This document shows positions 23,781 through 36,073 of a stretch of 64,000 nucleotides of DNA, in pieces (positions within the stretch are counted from its first letter, which is position 1; each line of letters starts with the position of its first letter). The DNA lies in NCBI GenBank assembly GCA_003254925.1, contig QANZ01045410.1, forward strand, positions 20,895 through 84,894. Direction: 5' to 3'. The DNA is from Chamaecrista fasciculata. Lineage: Eukaryota; Streptophyta; Magnoliopsida; Fabales; Fabaceae. Below the pieces are notes generated by a model that was not told the origin of the DNA, searched no databases, and saw only the letters and a list, made by a program, of their open reading frames with translations. The translations under genes were made by a program, and so were the position numbers.

Positions 23781-24886
23781 AAATAGAAAGTGAAAAATGA
23801 ATATTCTAGGTGCCCTGCAATTGTGCAAATCAACCCATTATATGCACTGACAATTAATTGAATTTGTTACAAACGTACTAATACACAATTCTAACCCTAC
23901 ACGTACATGACTACAGATGACTAGGGGTGTGCAAAGTCGGGCCAACCTGATTCAACCTGACCAAACTCGTCTGTATTTGGCGAGTGCAGTTGGGTCAGAC
24001 TTGCCATTCGGGTAAGGTTGGGTCTGATTTTTGAAAAAAAAATCAATCTGATCGGATTATTGGATTGACCCGCTTGAACCCGACTTGATCTGGTCAAAGG
24101 AAAAAAATTAAAATAAAATGTCTCATTTCACACGCATCTCTCAGACTTTTAGCCTACCTCTAGAATTTTTTGGACATTGTTTATAACTCTCAGTCTCTCA
24201 CATCACACTCTCACATTCAAAACTCTCATTTAGCTTCTCACTTAGCTGCTCTCATTTCAACCTCTCACGATTCACATCCAGATCTCACAAATAAGAAGCA
24301 AGCCAAAGCAATAGTTGAGACTTGAGATTCCATCATTGAAGCACAATGAGTCATTGAGTCACATGAACATGGATCTTGACAAGCCAAATAAGAAGCAAGC
24401 CAAAGCATAATGTCATACACTCTCTCACATACTTAATCTCGGCAAGTCAATGACATTTCATTCTCACACTCGCAAACTTATATCGGAATCTTAGTGGCGG
24501 AGCTTTCGGCATGTTGACACCAACCTTCATCTTCACTGTTTGAAAATTTTTCTTCTTGTTCATTGCTATGGTAGATCTATGATTTTTTCTTGCTTTTTGT
24601 AGATTTCATATCTTATAGATCTATAATTTTTATCTCATTTTTCGTAGATTGATTTTTGCAGATTTGAAATTTCATTTTTTTTGTTCATTTGTATGATAGA
24701 TCTGAGATCTTTTCTTCTTCTTCATTGTAGATTTGAGATTTTTTTTTCTCATTGTAAATTTGAGATTTCTTCTTCTTCTTCTTCATTGTAGATCTCATAT
24801 TTTTTTTTGCTAATAACAATCCATATTAACCTATCCGACCCGCCCATAAAACCGATGTAACCCGATATCATTGGGTTAGTTGGGCT

Positions 24887-26259
24887 TGATGGAATTTTTT
24901 TATAAAGGGGGACTCGTCCATATTATTTCAATCAGCAAATACCCTCTTATATAGGGGAGTACATAAATTCAAAATATCTAAAAATCCTAATCAAATCCTA
25001 AGCAAATATTCTAAAATCAATCACAAATCTGAAAGATATCTCAAACAGATTATAGACATAACAAAAAATATAATTCAAATAATCTTTCTAAATAGTTGTG
25101 CTTGACAACAACTAAAAAGGAAACAAAATAACAATCACATCTTCAATTTTTCCATGGACCACTTATGTCCAGAATTTGACGAAGCACTTCTATTCTTTGC
25201 GATCTCCTTTTCATAATGATAACAATATAATAATAATATTATTAACAATAATATTTCCTAACAATTCCTCCCTCAAACTAAAATTTCTTGGCTAAGAAAT
25301 TTAGTTTAATTGTAGAAATTTTCAAGGTTTCTTAATGATGCACTTTCTCATCATTGGTTTTTTTCAATGATGCACTTTGTCATTAGTTTTCCAATGGTGC
25401 ACTTTGTCATCATTTTTTCCAATGATGAACTTTGTCATCATTTTCCTAACGATGCACTCTCTCATCGTTTTTCCAATGATGCACTCTCTCACCATTTTTT
25501 TTTCAATGGTGCACTTTCTCACCCTTTTACTTTTCTTAATGATGAATTTTCTCATCATTTTTCCATTGGAGCACTATCTCTCCAAAATACTCCAACTTTA
25601 TTGGAGCTTGTACTCTTTTTATGAACCTCAGAGGCCACAAAATAATAGTGTTGGCATGTGTTCTTTTGGAGTCTCAGCGGCTCTCTTCTTCAACGATTTC
25701 TTATGCCGCTCCAATCTCATCTTCTTCGTGAGAATTCATTCCTCCCACTAGCATAATTATTTGTAGCAACATCATCTCAACGTGTGAGAGGTGTGCTACT
25801 CAATCTCACAAACTCTCAAGGACCTAAGGCTTTCAAGAATGGAAGACTCTCAAAACAACCTAGGCTCTGATACCACTGTTGGAATTTTTTTAGAAAGGGG
25901 GACTCGTCCATATTATTCAATCAACAAATACCCTCTTAAATAGGGGAGTACATAAATTCAAAATATCTAAAAATCCTAATCAAATCCTAAGCAAATATTC
26001 TAAAATCAATTACAAATCTAAAAGATATCTCAAACAGATTCTGGACATAACAAAAAATATAATTCAAATAATCTTTCTAAATAGTTGTGCTTGACAACAA
26101 CTAAAAAGGAAACAAAATAACAATCACATCTTCAATTTTTCCATGGACCACTTCTGTCCAGAATTTGACGAAGCATTTCTATTCTTCGCGATCTCCTTTC
26201 CATAATGATAATTGATAACAATATAATAATAATATTAATAATAATATTATTTTCTAAGA
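24887..26259 (-). mobile_element. Small non-coding LTR retrotransposon (TRIM/SMART-like) with both LTRs
   Basis: Two direct repeats of 377 bp (24887-25263) and 383 bp (25877-26259) share nearly all their sequence; on the minus strand they run from TGTTAG to TTCCAACA. A primer site, complement of GGCTCTGATACCA at 25863-25875 (tRNA-Met), sits beside the right LTR. A purine tract, complement of CAATTCCTCCCTC at about 25262-25274, sits beside the left LTR, so transcription runs on the minus strand. The perfect 5-bp target duplication is GGGCT (24882-24886 and 26260-26264). The 613-bp interior has no gag or pol, only a tandem array. Confidence 0.9.
25335..25575 (-). repeat. Tandem array in the leader of the small LTR element
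   Basis: About eight diverged units of 25-35 bp built on CAATGATGCACTTTGTCATCA. On the minus strand every unit contains ATGA(G/C)AAA.TGCATCATTGG, so overlapping short open frames with repeated MMRKFII / ECIIGK-like peptides result. These are repeat artefacts rather than a gene as far as can be seen. Confidence 0.8.
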
Positions 26260-26366
26260 GGGCTGACGGGCAGGTCCGAGTTTGAAAAGTTCAATCCGAC
26301 ACTTAATACCCCCATCTAACAACCCACCCGAACTCGCCCGATATGATGCTCACCTCTACAGATGAC

Positions 26367-27248
26367 TGTTATAATTAAAAATTGCCAAAACAATGTAATT
26401 AGCATATTATTTCACGAAATACACCATTATACTTTAACAAATACAGAATGCCTTATTCGTTGTCATCTCAGTTACATGTGTATAGATAATTAGATATACT
26501 CTTTTAGGACCCTACCAAGGTTTCAATTTTTTTTTTAATAAATTTTGGTTTTGAAAGTGAATATACAATTAGGCAAAAGAGGAGACGCTCCTCCTCTTTT
26601 CCCTTAATAGCTTTGACAAGTTGTTATCTTCACGGATCTGAGAAATGTCTGCTTAGCTATTTTCATATATATATATAGATTGACATTAGTTCACTTGTCA
26701 ATTTCTCCTACATTGCATTTCCATAATTTCAAAACCTATATTATATAGATTTTTCATAATTAAAAAATTAATCTTAATAAATTTATACTCTGTATACTCG
26801 ATCAGTTTCAAACTATTTAATTAATTAATTTATTAATTTCTCCTTTCCTTCACGTCATCCTCCACCACTTAGTTAATTAACTTAATTAATTATCAAACTA
26901 GGTTAACAGTCATTACAGTCCATACATTTAATTATTTAAACTACAAAAAAGTATGTATGTATGTATCATAAACAAAAGATATGTCCATAACGTGTTACAA
27001 CTAGCTTGTTCACCATTTTAATTAGCATTTATTTAGTCATTTTTTAATTATACAAAACAAGAAATTAAATCAGAAGAAGAAGGACAGTAAATTGAAGAAA
27101 TGATATGGATAATTTTGGTATATAATTTTTAAAGAGAGGTATCCCCGCGAAGAGAAAGGACTTCAAAATTTGAAGTGTAGGTATGAATGAATGATTAATT
27201 TGTAAGTTTGTGGTTGGTGTTTGAATTGAGAAGCATAGAATATGGAGC
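26367..27248. other. AT-rich intergenic stretch without recognised gene
   Basis: Sequence beyond the hAT element is AT-rich with short TTAATTAA-type repeats and a (TATG)n run at about 26950-26967. Part of it may be leftover Copia LTR. No coding region or clear element was seen. Confidence 0.6.

Positions 27249-27320
<72 letters not shown>
27249..27320. repeat. (AG)n microsatellite at the edge of an assembly gap
   Basis: An uninterrupted AG run of about 70 bases leads directly into Ns; the true array length is unknown because the gap starts inside it. Confidence 0.95.
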
Positions 27321-27970
27321 NNNNNNNNNNNNNNNNNNNNNNNNNNNNNNNNNNNNNNNNNNNNNNNNNNNNNNNNNNNNNNNNNNNNNNNNNNNNNNNN
27401 NNNNNNNNNNNNNNNNNNNNNNNNNNNNNNNNNNNNNNNNNNNNNNNNNNNNNNNNNNNNNNNNNNNNNNNNNNNNNNNNNNNNNNNNNNNNNNNNNNNN
27501 NNNNNNNNNNNNNNNNNNNNNNNNNNNNNNNNNNNNNNNNNNNNNNNNNNNNNNNNNNNNNNNNNNNNNNNNNNNNNNNNNNNNNNNNNNNNNNNNNNNN
27601 NNNNNNNNNNNNNNNNNNNNNNNNNNNNNNNNNNNNNNNNNNNNNNNNNNNNNNNNNNNNNNNNNNNNNNNNNNNNNNNNNNNNNNNNNNNNNNNNNNNN
27701 NNNNNNNNNNNNNNNNNNNNNNNNNNNNNNNNNNNNNNNNNNNNNNNNNNNNNNNNNNNNNNNNNNNNNNNNNNNNNNNNNNNNNNNNNNNNNNNNNNNN
27801 NNNNNNNNNNNNNNNNNNNNNNNNNNNNNNNNNNNNNNNNNNNNNNNNNNNNNNNNNNNNNNNNNNNNNNNNNNNNNNNNNNNNNNNNNNNNNNNNNNNN
27901 NNNNNNNNNNNNNNNNNNNNNNNNNNNNNNNNNNNNNNNNNNNNNNNNNNNNNNNNNNNNNNNNNNNNNN
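27321..27970. other. Assembly gap (650 N)
   Basis: All bases are N. Long open frames reported through it are meaningless. From the gap to 28796 the sequence is AT-rich with a (TA)n run at about 28620-28640 and no gene seen. Confidence 1.
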
Positions 27971-28796
27971 GTCAAGAGATAACTTTTCAAATTTTTTTAA
28001 TGCATGCATAAGTTCATCTTTACAAATAACAAATTTAATGCACATTTATTTTATTTGTCTAGTAATAAAGAGATAATATATAAAAAAAAAAAAGGAAAAT
28101 GAACAACAAGGTGCTCATTATCTTTTAAAAAAAATTAATATTAGAATTTTAACAATTCATCAGAGATATTGCATTTTTAATGTACCTATGAATATATTTT
28201 TACATATGATCATTTCTTTCGTCGACCATTTCTCAAATAATCTTCTAAGTTTCAAGAATGATAAAATTTTACGTAATATTTAATTAATTGATTAGAACCA
28301 ATCATGTTCAAAGTATGAAGTGATACTAATTGTATATACTTCTCTTTTCAAAATTTCCTTAGTCAATTTTCGTTAAGAAGTACAAGTTTTCCAAATTTAC
28401 CAAGATGAAATAAATGTCTATCTAATGATAGGTCAGGTGTTAAGAGATCTTCGCAATGTAAAATAAGTGTTAAAAGAAAAAACTTAACTGCACATTGGTT
28501 AATTAAGTTCTTGTTAAGTGTTAGGTATAAATTCACAAGATTTTTCTATATAAATTTAATTCTTGTGAGTACATGTGTGTCTATACATATTTATTGATTT
28601 GTAGGGGCATATAATAATTATATATATATATATATATATCGACTTGTTATCGTTTAAAGTTCAGTTGAGATCTCACAAATGCAATTATTTAGGAGAGGTA
28701 CTATCTCACCATAGACGTGTGTATGGCAAAAGTAATGTCGAGTCTAACTTAGTTGGGATAAAACTTCATAGACTGAGTAGATAACCAATATATATA

Positions 28797-29179
28797 GGTA
28801 GAAGCACAAATTTCGTTTCTAAAGTTTACCACAACTATTAATTTCGTCCCCAATTTTTTTTTCAGTCAATTTTGTTCTTAATGTTAAATATTTTAGTCAA
28901 TTTTGTCCTTTACTCTTACTTTAGCCAAATATTAACGACATAATCTATGTGGTTAATGATATGTAATGTAAGTAAAATTGATAGAAAAGAAACTCAAATT
29001 CTAACTCAGATTAAAAAACATGATGTAGCATGTCATAAATTTATTGAAAGAAGTTAGTTAGTTAAAAGATAAAATTGACCAAAATTTAAAACATTGGGGA
29101 CAAAATTGACAACAAAAAAAGATTGTGGACGAAATTGACAGTTAATGTAAAGTTTGGGCACGAAATTAGTGATTTTGCC
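28797..29179. mobile_element. Mutator-like MITE (family M3, 383 bp)
   Basis: Starts GGTAGAAGCACAAATTTCG and ends CGAAATTAGTGATTTTGCC. Flanks ATATATATA (28788-28796) and ATACATATA (29180-29188) match at 8 of 9. It is collinear with the copy in MADS intron 6 (15593-15973). Confidence 0.82.
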
Positions 29180-29192
29180 ATACATATATATA

Positions 29193-29670
29193 GGTTAAAT
29201 GTTCATTTTGGTCCTTTATGTTTCAAAATGTTCAAATTGGTTTTAAGTGTTGGTAAAATGTTTCATTTTGGTCTGAAACAATTCAATATGTTCTTATTTC
29301 TCTCATTACATGTTTGAATGTGACGAGTTCAGAGTTACGCATTGTTGTATTTTTCTATCCCGTTGGGGGCGTCAATAAACAAGGTTAAATGCGTCTTGAA
29401 AGTAGACTCCTCGTTTCATGGTCAAACAAGTAAAATTGATCATATTTCTCTCATTTTAAGTTCAAATGTGATAAATTCAGAGCTACGAGTTACTTTTAAC
29501 AAGTCCTTTGAACTTGAAATGAGAGACAAGAGATATATTACCAAATTCAATAGTTTGGGACCAAAATGAGACATTTTGTCAATATTTAAGACCAATTTAA
29601 ATATTTTAGAACATAAAAGACCAAAATAAACAATAAAACATAAATTTAAAACCAAAACAACCCTTTGACC
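29193..29670. mobile_element. Mutator-like MITE (family M1)
   Basis: Starts GGTTAAATGTTCATTTTGGTC and ends CCAAAACAACCCTTTGACC. The interior has the M1 blocks CGAGTTCAGAGTTACGCATTG and GAACTTGAAATGAGAGACAAG. It is inserted in a TA repeat only 13 bp after the M3 element, so its target duplication is ambiguous. Confidence 0.75.
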
Positions 29671-29819
29671 TATATATATATAACCAACAAAGTCCAGTAT
29701 AGTTGGTAGATATTATGTTCCTTAATCATGATTTCATAAGTTTGATCCAAATTATGAAAAATACTTTATTTATTGAGACAAAACTCATCTCGATTATTCA
29801 TGTATGGATACTTTTTTGG

Positions 29820-30399
29820 GCCTTGATCAATATATATGGTTCAATCAAGTGAGAAAGAAAACCCTACTCGCTCAAAAAATTCTCTCTCTCATGAGAGTCG
29901 AGTTTTCTCTCAAATCCCTCCTCATGAGGGATTACCTCTCTATTTCATGAGAGATTTCACCCTATTTCATATTAAGCTTATTGGCGGTGCCTCCTAGCTT
30001 TGTCCTTCTGCAGTGGCGCTTTTTTCTGTGTGTCTTCTACGACGGTGGTTTTCAAGTTTAGGTGGTTTTCGACGAGTTTCCTCCCAGATCTGTGTGCTCT
30101 CTGCTCGTGTTCGTTTGTTTTCTACGGCAGGTTTTGTGGCGGCGGCTTTCTCGATCTGGTCGGGGTTTTTTTTTGTGTTTCCAGTTCTTTATATGGTTGT
30201 AGCTTTAGTTGGATCTCTAGATCCGTTAACTTGGCAGCTGATTGTCTTGCCAATTTGTTTGATACAAAGATGGGTCCTCTTGGATGGGTTGCAACCCCCC
30301 CCCCCCACTTTCATCAGTTGATGTTCTGTCTAGTGTTCTCGTTGATACTAGGGAGAGATTGGATTATTTTGTTGTGTTTTTGTTTGTACTGTGCTTGGC
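29820..30399 (+). mobile_element. Chimeric LINE remnant: 5'-UTR-like sequence joined to an RNase H C-terminus
   Basis: From about 30180 the plus frame reads CSFSWISRSVNLAADCLANL, the end of a LINE-type RNase H domain (usually WIPR.AN.AADCLA), then VATPPP and a 3' UTR with TTTTTGTTTGTACTGTGCTT. Before it, 29940-30170 is T/G-rich sequence of the kind found in plant L1 5' UTRs, without endonuclease or reverse transcriptase between. A run of about 13 C lies at about 30295. The element therefore appears internally deleted, or made of two fragments. It is cut by an M4 MITE on the right. Confidence 0.55.
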
Positions 30400-30650
30400 T
30401 TTGGTCCCTGAAAGATCACCGAGCCGACAACTAGGTCCCTGAAAGATTGAAATGTAAAATTTAGTCCCTGAAAGATCAAAACGGTATACTATTTTGTCCT
30501 TTTTAATTGAAATAGTATACTGTTTTGATCTTTCAGGAACTAAAAAGTATATTGTTTTGATCTTTTAGGGATTAAATTGTACATTTCAATCTTTTAGGGA
30601 CTGAGTTGTCAGCTCGATGATCTTTCAAGGACCAAATTGTTAATTTACTC
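30400..30650. mobile_element. Mutator-like MITE (family M4)
   Basis: Palindromic: TTGGTCCCTGAAAGATCACC and AGGTCCCTGAAAGATTGAAATG on the left are inverted on the right, which ends AAATTGTTAATTTACTC. The left terminus (expected GAGTAAATTAAC) is missing where it meets the LINE tail. A (GT)n run follows at about 30655-30675. Confidence 0.65.
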
Positions 30651-30675
30651 TATATGTGTGTGTGTGTGTGTGTGT

Positions 30676-31768
30676 TATAACACAGAGGGAAGATATTGAA
30701 TATGGAAAAGGTCACAGCAACAATGATGGATAGAGAGAAAGATGAGGAAGTAATGTATGTGTTATATGACGAAACACAACACACTTTTCAAATCATACTT
30801 GCGCATGCTCAATCTCATTCCATACCCATACCCCTCAAATTATTCTTCCACCTCTAACTAATTTATTTATACATCACTAACTCTGCATGTATTTATTATA
30901 AATTTCAAAAATATAAATTAATTAAAAATTATTTTGTTCAAAATTTTATTAATTTATCTACAATAATATACACTAAGTCTGAAATATACAAAATTTATAA
31001 GAGTCGGCAATAGAGATGATTAAAATATTCATATCTAATGAGAGAATCTGCAAATTTTACTTTGTAGGTCTCGGTATAAATTCATATCCAACTTCAATGA
31101 GTTTAGGCCCGAATATAGTGGTACCTTATATGTAATATTAAATATTTATTCTTATATATAAAAATATAATAATTTTAAAATTTATGTGTTAAGTAAATAT
31201 TAAATTGTAAAGGTAAAATGTTAAATAGTCCATGAATATTGAAGTATATATTTTAATAATATACTCTTATTTATTATTTAACTTTTTTTATTTTTAGTAG
31301 TAAAAATAAAAGGTAATGAAAATAAGTTTTATATTAATAAAAAAATATTTTAAAATTTCTCTAAGTCCATGTCCAGATATGGGAGTTAGACTATTCAGTG
31401 AGTTCAAGAATGAGAATTGATTTTAATATCCACTTATATTAAATTCACCACTGTACGTTCGAGTGCTTCATGATATATTGCATAAATTATTAATGCTTTT
31501 AATTTTTATTAAGCACTCCTGGTCGTGTGTCTGTTTGTCTCTGACTATCCAACTTAACATTTTATCATCTTTTCAAGTTTCAACTAACTACTCTGTTAGA
31601 GTACCTTTAGTAATTAATGGTATGCTTTCAGGACATGTAATTGACCATTGAATATATTTTCAAATACAAAGAATTAATGAGTAATGAAAAATATAATTAA
31701 ATATATAATTCAAGAAAACAAGTATTGTACTGAACATATTTGGATATATAAACTTTTCAAAATCATCT

Positions 31769-31834
<66 letters not shown>

Positions 31835-33278
31835 CAAGGAGTATATTTGATAAACTTGGTTATAAGAAAGAGATTGATAATCACTTTATTACTAACTAGG
31901 ATTACTTTTTAGAAGTTAGATATGGATGAATCCAACAAGAGTGTACTAGGAGAGAATCTATAGATTCCTGCTATGGATTGGCTACTAAATTAAAGATCTT
32001 CAAGCCTAGGTTTTTCAATTATATTATTGAAGCTTAATATAAAATAGAATAAGTTAATATTTTGTTTGAATGATGATAAATTTAAATTTAACAATAAATA
32101 TATTTTTTAATATTAATTATTGATGTAGTACTGACAAAATTCACAACCACATCAGATTAATTAAATAAATTTTTAGTTAACATCTTTAACAAAATAGATA
32201 AATTGATTGTAATTTTATATTTGAAGAATTCAATTGTAGAGTATAATTTTATCTTTTAGCTAGAGGCTAAATTAAGAGATCTATTATCTTTTAGGGAAAA
32301 AAATATTAATTTACACCACAAAATAATGCATAGAATCTTAATGACATTTGGCCACAAAGAAAGCTTAATCACATTGAATGGCATTGAGTTTTGTTAGGTA
32401 TTAGGAGAGATCATGAATTAATGTGAGTTACTCTATAGATCAGACGATTAATTAGAGTAGATTGAAATTAATTAGTGTGTGAGAGAGAATCCAGTACGTG
32501 GTCATTTTCTTAGATTCTGACATCAAATGCATGCCAAGAATTAATTATGATTCATTCAAATATATGTAGATAATTATGGCATTCCATTGAGTAGCTAGTG
32601 TTGGTCATCACTCATCAATTTCATTTTTTTAAAAAAAAATACTTAATGATAATAAAGATAAATAATGCTAATTAGAATGATTGAGCTATTTTGAAGCAAA
32701 GGGTATTCAATTATGTCTCATAATCATGTTCACAACAATTGCTGACAAAAAGGAAAGTGAAGAGATGATAATGTTAGAACAGAGCATTTCAATGTTGAAG
32801 AAAATGAAAGCAAACTTGAGAGTTTTTATCAAAATGTGTAAGATGTGATGAAAAAAGTTATCAAGTGGCCATGGCCCATATGCATGGGTTACATAATTAT
32901 TATAACATTAATCAAATGTATATAACTTGGTTTCTAATCAATCCTTTTAAAAAGAAAGCATAAAACCAAGATTAATTATTAATATAATCAATTATTTCAG
33001 TACTCTATCTGAACTAGTGCTTTATTTCCTGTAATAGATTAGGGACATTCTTTTCTCTTATTTAGTATATCACATTAAACAAATCATATATATATATATA
33101 TATATATGTGGGTCATCATAAAATTTTTGAAAAAATTGGCATATGTTGCTTTTAAAAATTACATTTGTTTTATTTTATTAGATTCTCTCCATATATCTAA
33201 AATTAATGAATGTAAAGTATTAATAAAAATGTGGCAAGATGAATGTGTAAAGTTATCAAAATTACTAGAATATTTATA
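30676..33278. other. AT-rich intergenic DNA with a (TAA)n microsatellite
   Basis: No gene or intact element was recognised. A perfect AAT repeat of about 20 units lies at 31771-31831, giving poly-Asn and poly-Ile frames that are artefacts. A (TA)n run lies at about 33088-33107. Confidence 0.7.
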
Positions 33279-33545
33279 GCAAAAGTACTTGTGATACCCC
33301 TAAAATACGAGATTAATTTTAGTTATATCTTCAAAAAAAATTTGGGTCAATTATACCTTTAATATTTTACATTTGAGTCAATTGTACCCTCAATATTTTA
33401 TATTAGAATCAATTATACTCTAAAATTGAGGGTATAATTGACAAAAAAAGAAAAATTTGAAAATATAATTGATCCAAAAAATTGAGAGTACAACTAAAAT
33501 TGACCTTATACTTTAGGGCTACCATGATTAATTTTGTCAACATTT
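33279..33545. mobile_element. Decayed foldback MITE (family M7)
   Basis: The left arm AGCAAAAGTACTTGTGATACC, TTTAGTTATA.CTTC, GGGTCAATTATACC is inverted on the right (ACAACTAAAATTGACC, TTTAGGGCTACCATGATTAA). A related copy is at 34511-34727. Its blocks recall M6. No target duplication determined. Confidence 0.55.
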
Positions 33546-34114
33546 ATTTTGATGAAATCTCGTAATTATGTTGATGAATGGAATGCACATCCAATTTTAA
33601 ACTATATGTACATATATGTATCCATAATTGATAAGGGTATGAACAACTCCAGCTCAGCCACGATGACTTTAATATCAGAAAGTTTATATAATCTAATATG
33701 TCAGAAAACTATACATCAATCATTTTCTAATTAATTTGGTTAAATTATACTTCCATATATAACCGTTATATTTGAAATGTATCATCTGTTTTTGTCAATG
33801 GTGGATATATTACAAAAATCTTTCATATCTTTTGCTTGTAATATGCAATAAAATTAATTAGTTTTTTATGTCATTTTCAAAAGATAAATCATTAAAATAC
33901 TTTTTTCATATTAAATTGAATTTAATTTTACAGTCTTACATCAAAACATGATATTATATTTTTCAAATAATTTTAGCTAGACATTTTAATAAAGTAACAT
34001 GCATTATACAAATATAAGCGTAGCAAGCAATGAGAGAAAATGACAATAATAACGCAAAAGAACACATTTTAAATATAAATTCAATAGAAAATATACTTTT
34101 TTATTTTTGAATTT

Positions 34115-34440
34115 ATATTGAGTCAACGTAGTAGTCCCTCAACAATCAAAATATATGTTTGAGTCCCTGAAATTTCGCAATCATCAACGATTTGATCTTT
34201 AAGTCAAATTTAAAGACAAAAAAAATATAAATCCAACATAAAGTTAGAGATAAAAAGTACAAATCCAAGGACCAAAAAATACAAAATTAATTCAAATTCA
34301 AAGACTATATTATCATAGGTACCAAATTATTGACAATTATAATATTTCAAAGAACAAGTCATTTATTTCAATTAATTAATGACTAATTCGTTGACTCAAT
34401 ATAAATTGATAAACCAAATAATATGTCCTCTAAATTTAAT
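34115..34440. mobile_element. Decayed foldback MITE (family M5)
   Basis: GAGTCAACGTAGTAGTCCCTC and the GAGTCCCTGAAATTTCGCAA / AACGATTTGATC blocks are inverted further right (CAAATTATTGACAATTATAA, GACTAATTCGTTGACTCA). Ends approximate. Confidence 0.5.
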
Positions 34441-34510
34441 TTTATTAATATAAAATTACAAAGTAACTGGTAATACCGTAAGAAGATCTCCAACATAACA
34501 AAAAAGAAAA

Positions 34511-34727
34511 TGCAAAAGTACTTTTAGTACCTTTAAAATATGGAATCAATTTTAGTTGTACTTTAAAATTTTTTTTTCAACAAAATGTACCCCCAATTCA
34601 GGTGTATAATTGACACAAAAAGGATAAGATTAGGGGTACAATTAATCCAAAAAAAAAACTTTAGTGATACAATTGAAACTAAACTCTATACTTTTGAAGG
34701 TAACAAGAGTATTTTTTGCCAAAAGAA
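34511..34727. mobile_element. Foldback MITE (family M7), about 217 bp
   Basis: Starts TGCAAAAGTACTTTTAGTACC and ends GGTAACAAGAGTATTTTTTGCCA. Arms share ATCAATTTTAGTTGTA/ACAATTGAAACTAA. Target duplication not clear. Confidence 0.6.
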
Positions 34728-34788
34728 AATTACACATGATATTATAAAAAATTATGTACTATAATTTAATTAAATCTAGCGCAAGTTA

Positions 34789-34880
34789 CCCTCAATACTA
34801 TTATTAAATAACATCAAAGTTAAAAAGAGAAGAGGCCCTCAATACTATTATTAAATAACATCAAAGTTAAAAAGAGAAGA
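34789..34880. repeat. Tandem duplication of about 46 bp
   Basis: CCCTCAATACTATTATTAAA through AGAGAAGAGG occurs twice in a row with no visible difference, suggesting a recent duplication. Confidence 0.85.
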
Positions 34881-34904
34881 GGGTTATATAATGTTCTCGG
34901 AAAT

Positions 34905-35090
34905 GGATCCTCTAGAGTTCCTTTCTCTACATTTCTTGTAGAGTATGAGAGAGAAAGGAAGAGAAAAGAAGAGAGAGAAAAAGGAAATTTAGTTTTTGTA
35001 TATTTTTATTTCATGGAATCCATATTTTTAGTCTAACTCCACAAGAAATGCATGGGAAAGAACTCTAGAGGATCCAAATCCGTTCTCGGA
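34905..35090. mobile_element. Foldback element with GGATCCTCTAGAG arms
   Basis: ATGGATCCTCTAGAGTTCC .. ACATTTCTTGTAGAG on the left is inverted on the right (CTCCACAAGAAATGCATG .. GAACTCTAGAGGATCCAAAT). A 14-bp direct repeat GTTCTCGGAAATGG occurs at both borders and probably includes the target duplication. It lies about 1 kb before the TRM start codon. Confidence 0.6.
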
Positions 35091-36073
35091 AATGGGTTAT
35101 GGGTGAATACTATAGATAGAATGTACACTATACCGTGCTGTTTTACTGTGTAAAATATGAAAGGTCTTTCATGAGAGCAGAACAGAGTGAATCAACTCAA
35201 TTATTCTTTTACTATATCTTGTAAAAGGGATTGCATCATATGTGCTGATAAGAAACTCACTGTTTCAGTCCCCAGATAAACAGTAAAAGGGATATTGTTT
35301 ACATGATGGTTTTGAAAAGATAATGGTTGTAGTTATATTTTGAAGATCCCCAATATATTACCTTGCATTAAATACCCAAAAGGTGTGGGAATCACATTGT
35401 ATTATGAGCTCAGAGAGAGAAAAAAGAGAGAGAAACATATATAGTAGTGTTTGTGAGAGAGTGTGTGTACATATATATATACATACATGTTTGTGTGTGT
35501 GTGTGCGTTCAAGAGAGCAAAAGAGAGGCATATCGTCATCTTCCTCAATTGTTAATTCATTTAGCCTTCTCTGTTCCCGATAAGAGTGTGCAGGGTTGGT
35601 TCTGGTTTTTGGTGTAGTGAGAGTGTGAAACCCCTGGAAGTGAGTGCGAGATAAAAGATAAAAGGATAGAAAGAGACAGACAGAGAGAGAAAGTGAAAGA
35701 TTTAAAAAAAGGAACCCCAGAAGATTACATTACCCGCTCCTTTCAATTGTACTTAATTCCTTACATCAAATGTGACCGTTTTTATGCTTCAGAGGATCCG
35801 CTTTTTTCGCTTCTTCTTCTTCTTCTTCTCTACCTCCTCCTTCTCCATAATATCTATCCTCTCAAGACATTTTTTAACTTCTCTAACCAAAAACATCACT
35901 CACTCACTCACTCACACTCATCTAAGAGTGCTTTTGGTGTGATGTCATTTTCATTCTGATTTTTTTTCCAAAGACCATCTTTATAGATAGATATTTCTTG
36001 TTTCAAAAGTCAAGCGTCATCAATCAATCATCATTTTCTTAAGAAAGATTAGACAAGAAAGATTACCAATTAT

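Larger units (their letters stand above)
23922..26358. mobile_element. Non-autonomous hAT element, split by an LTR element
   Basis: Ends TAGGGGTGTGCA and TGCTCACCTCTA are inverted repeats. The flanks are a perfect 8-bp duplication CAGATGAC (23914-23921 and 26359-26366). Without the nested LTR element its own length is about 1.06 kb. It has GGGTTGGGTC / CCCGACTTGA subterminal motifs and CT- and GAA-rich repeats, and no transposase. It lies in what appears to be the Copia 5' LTR. Confidence 0.85.

Noticed and set aside
27163-28045. Long open frames across 27163-28045
   Set aside because: They consist of 650 N and an AG repeat.
31660-31899. Poly-Asn / poly-Ile ORFs
   Set aside because: Artefact of the (TAA)n microsatellite.
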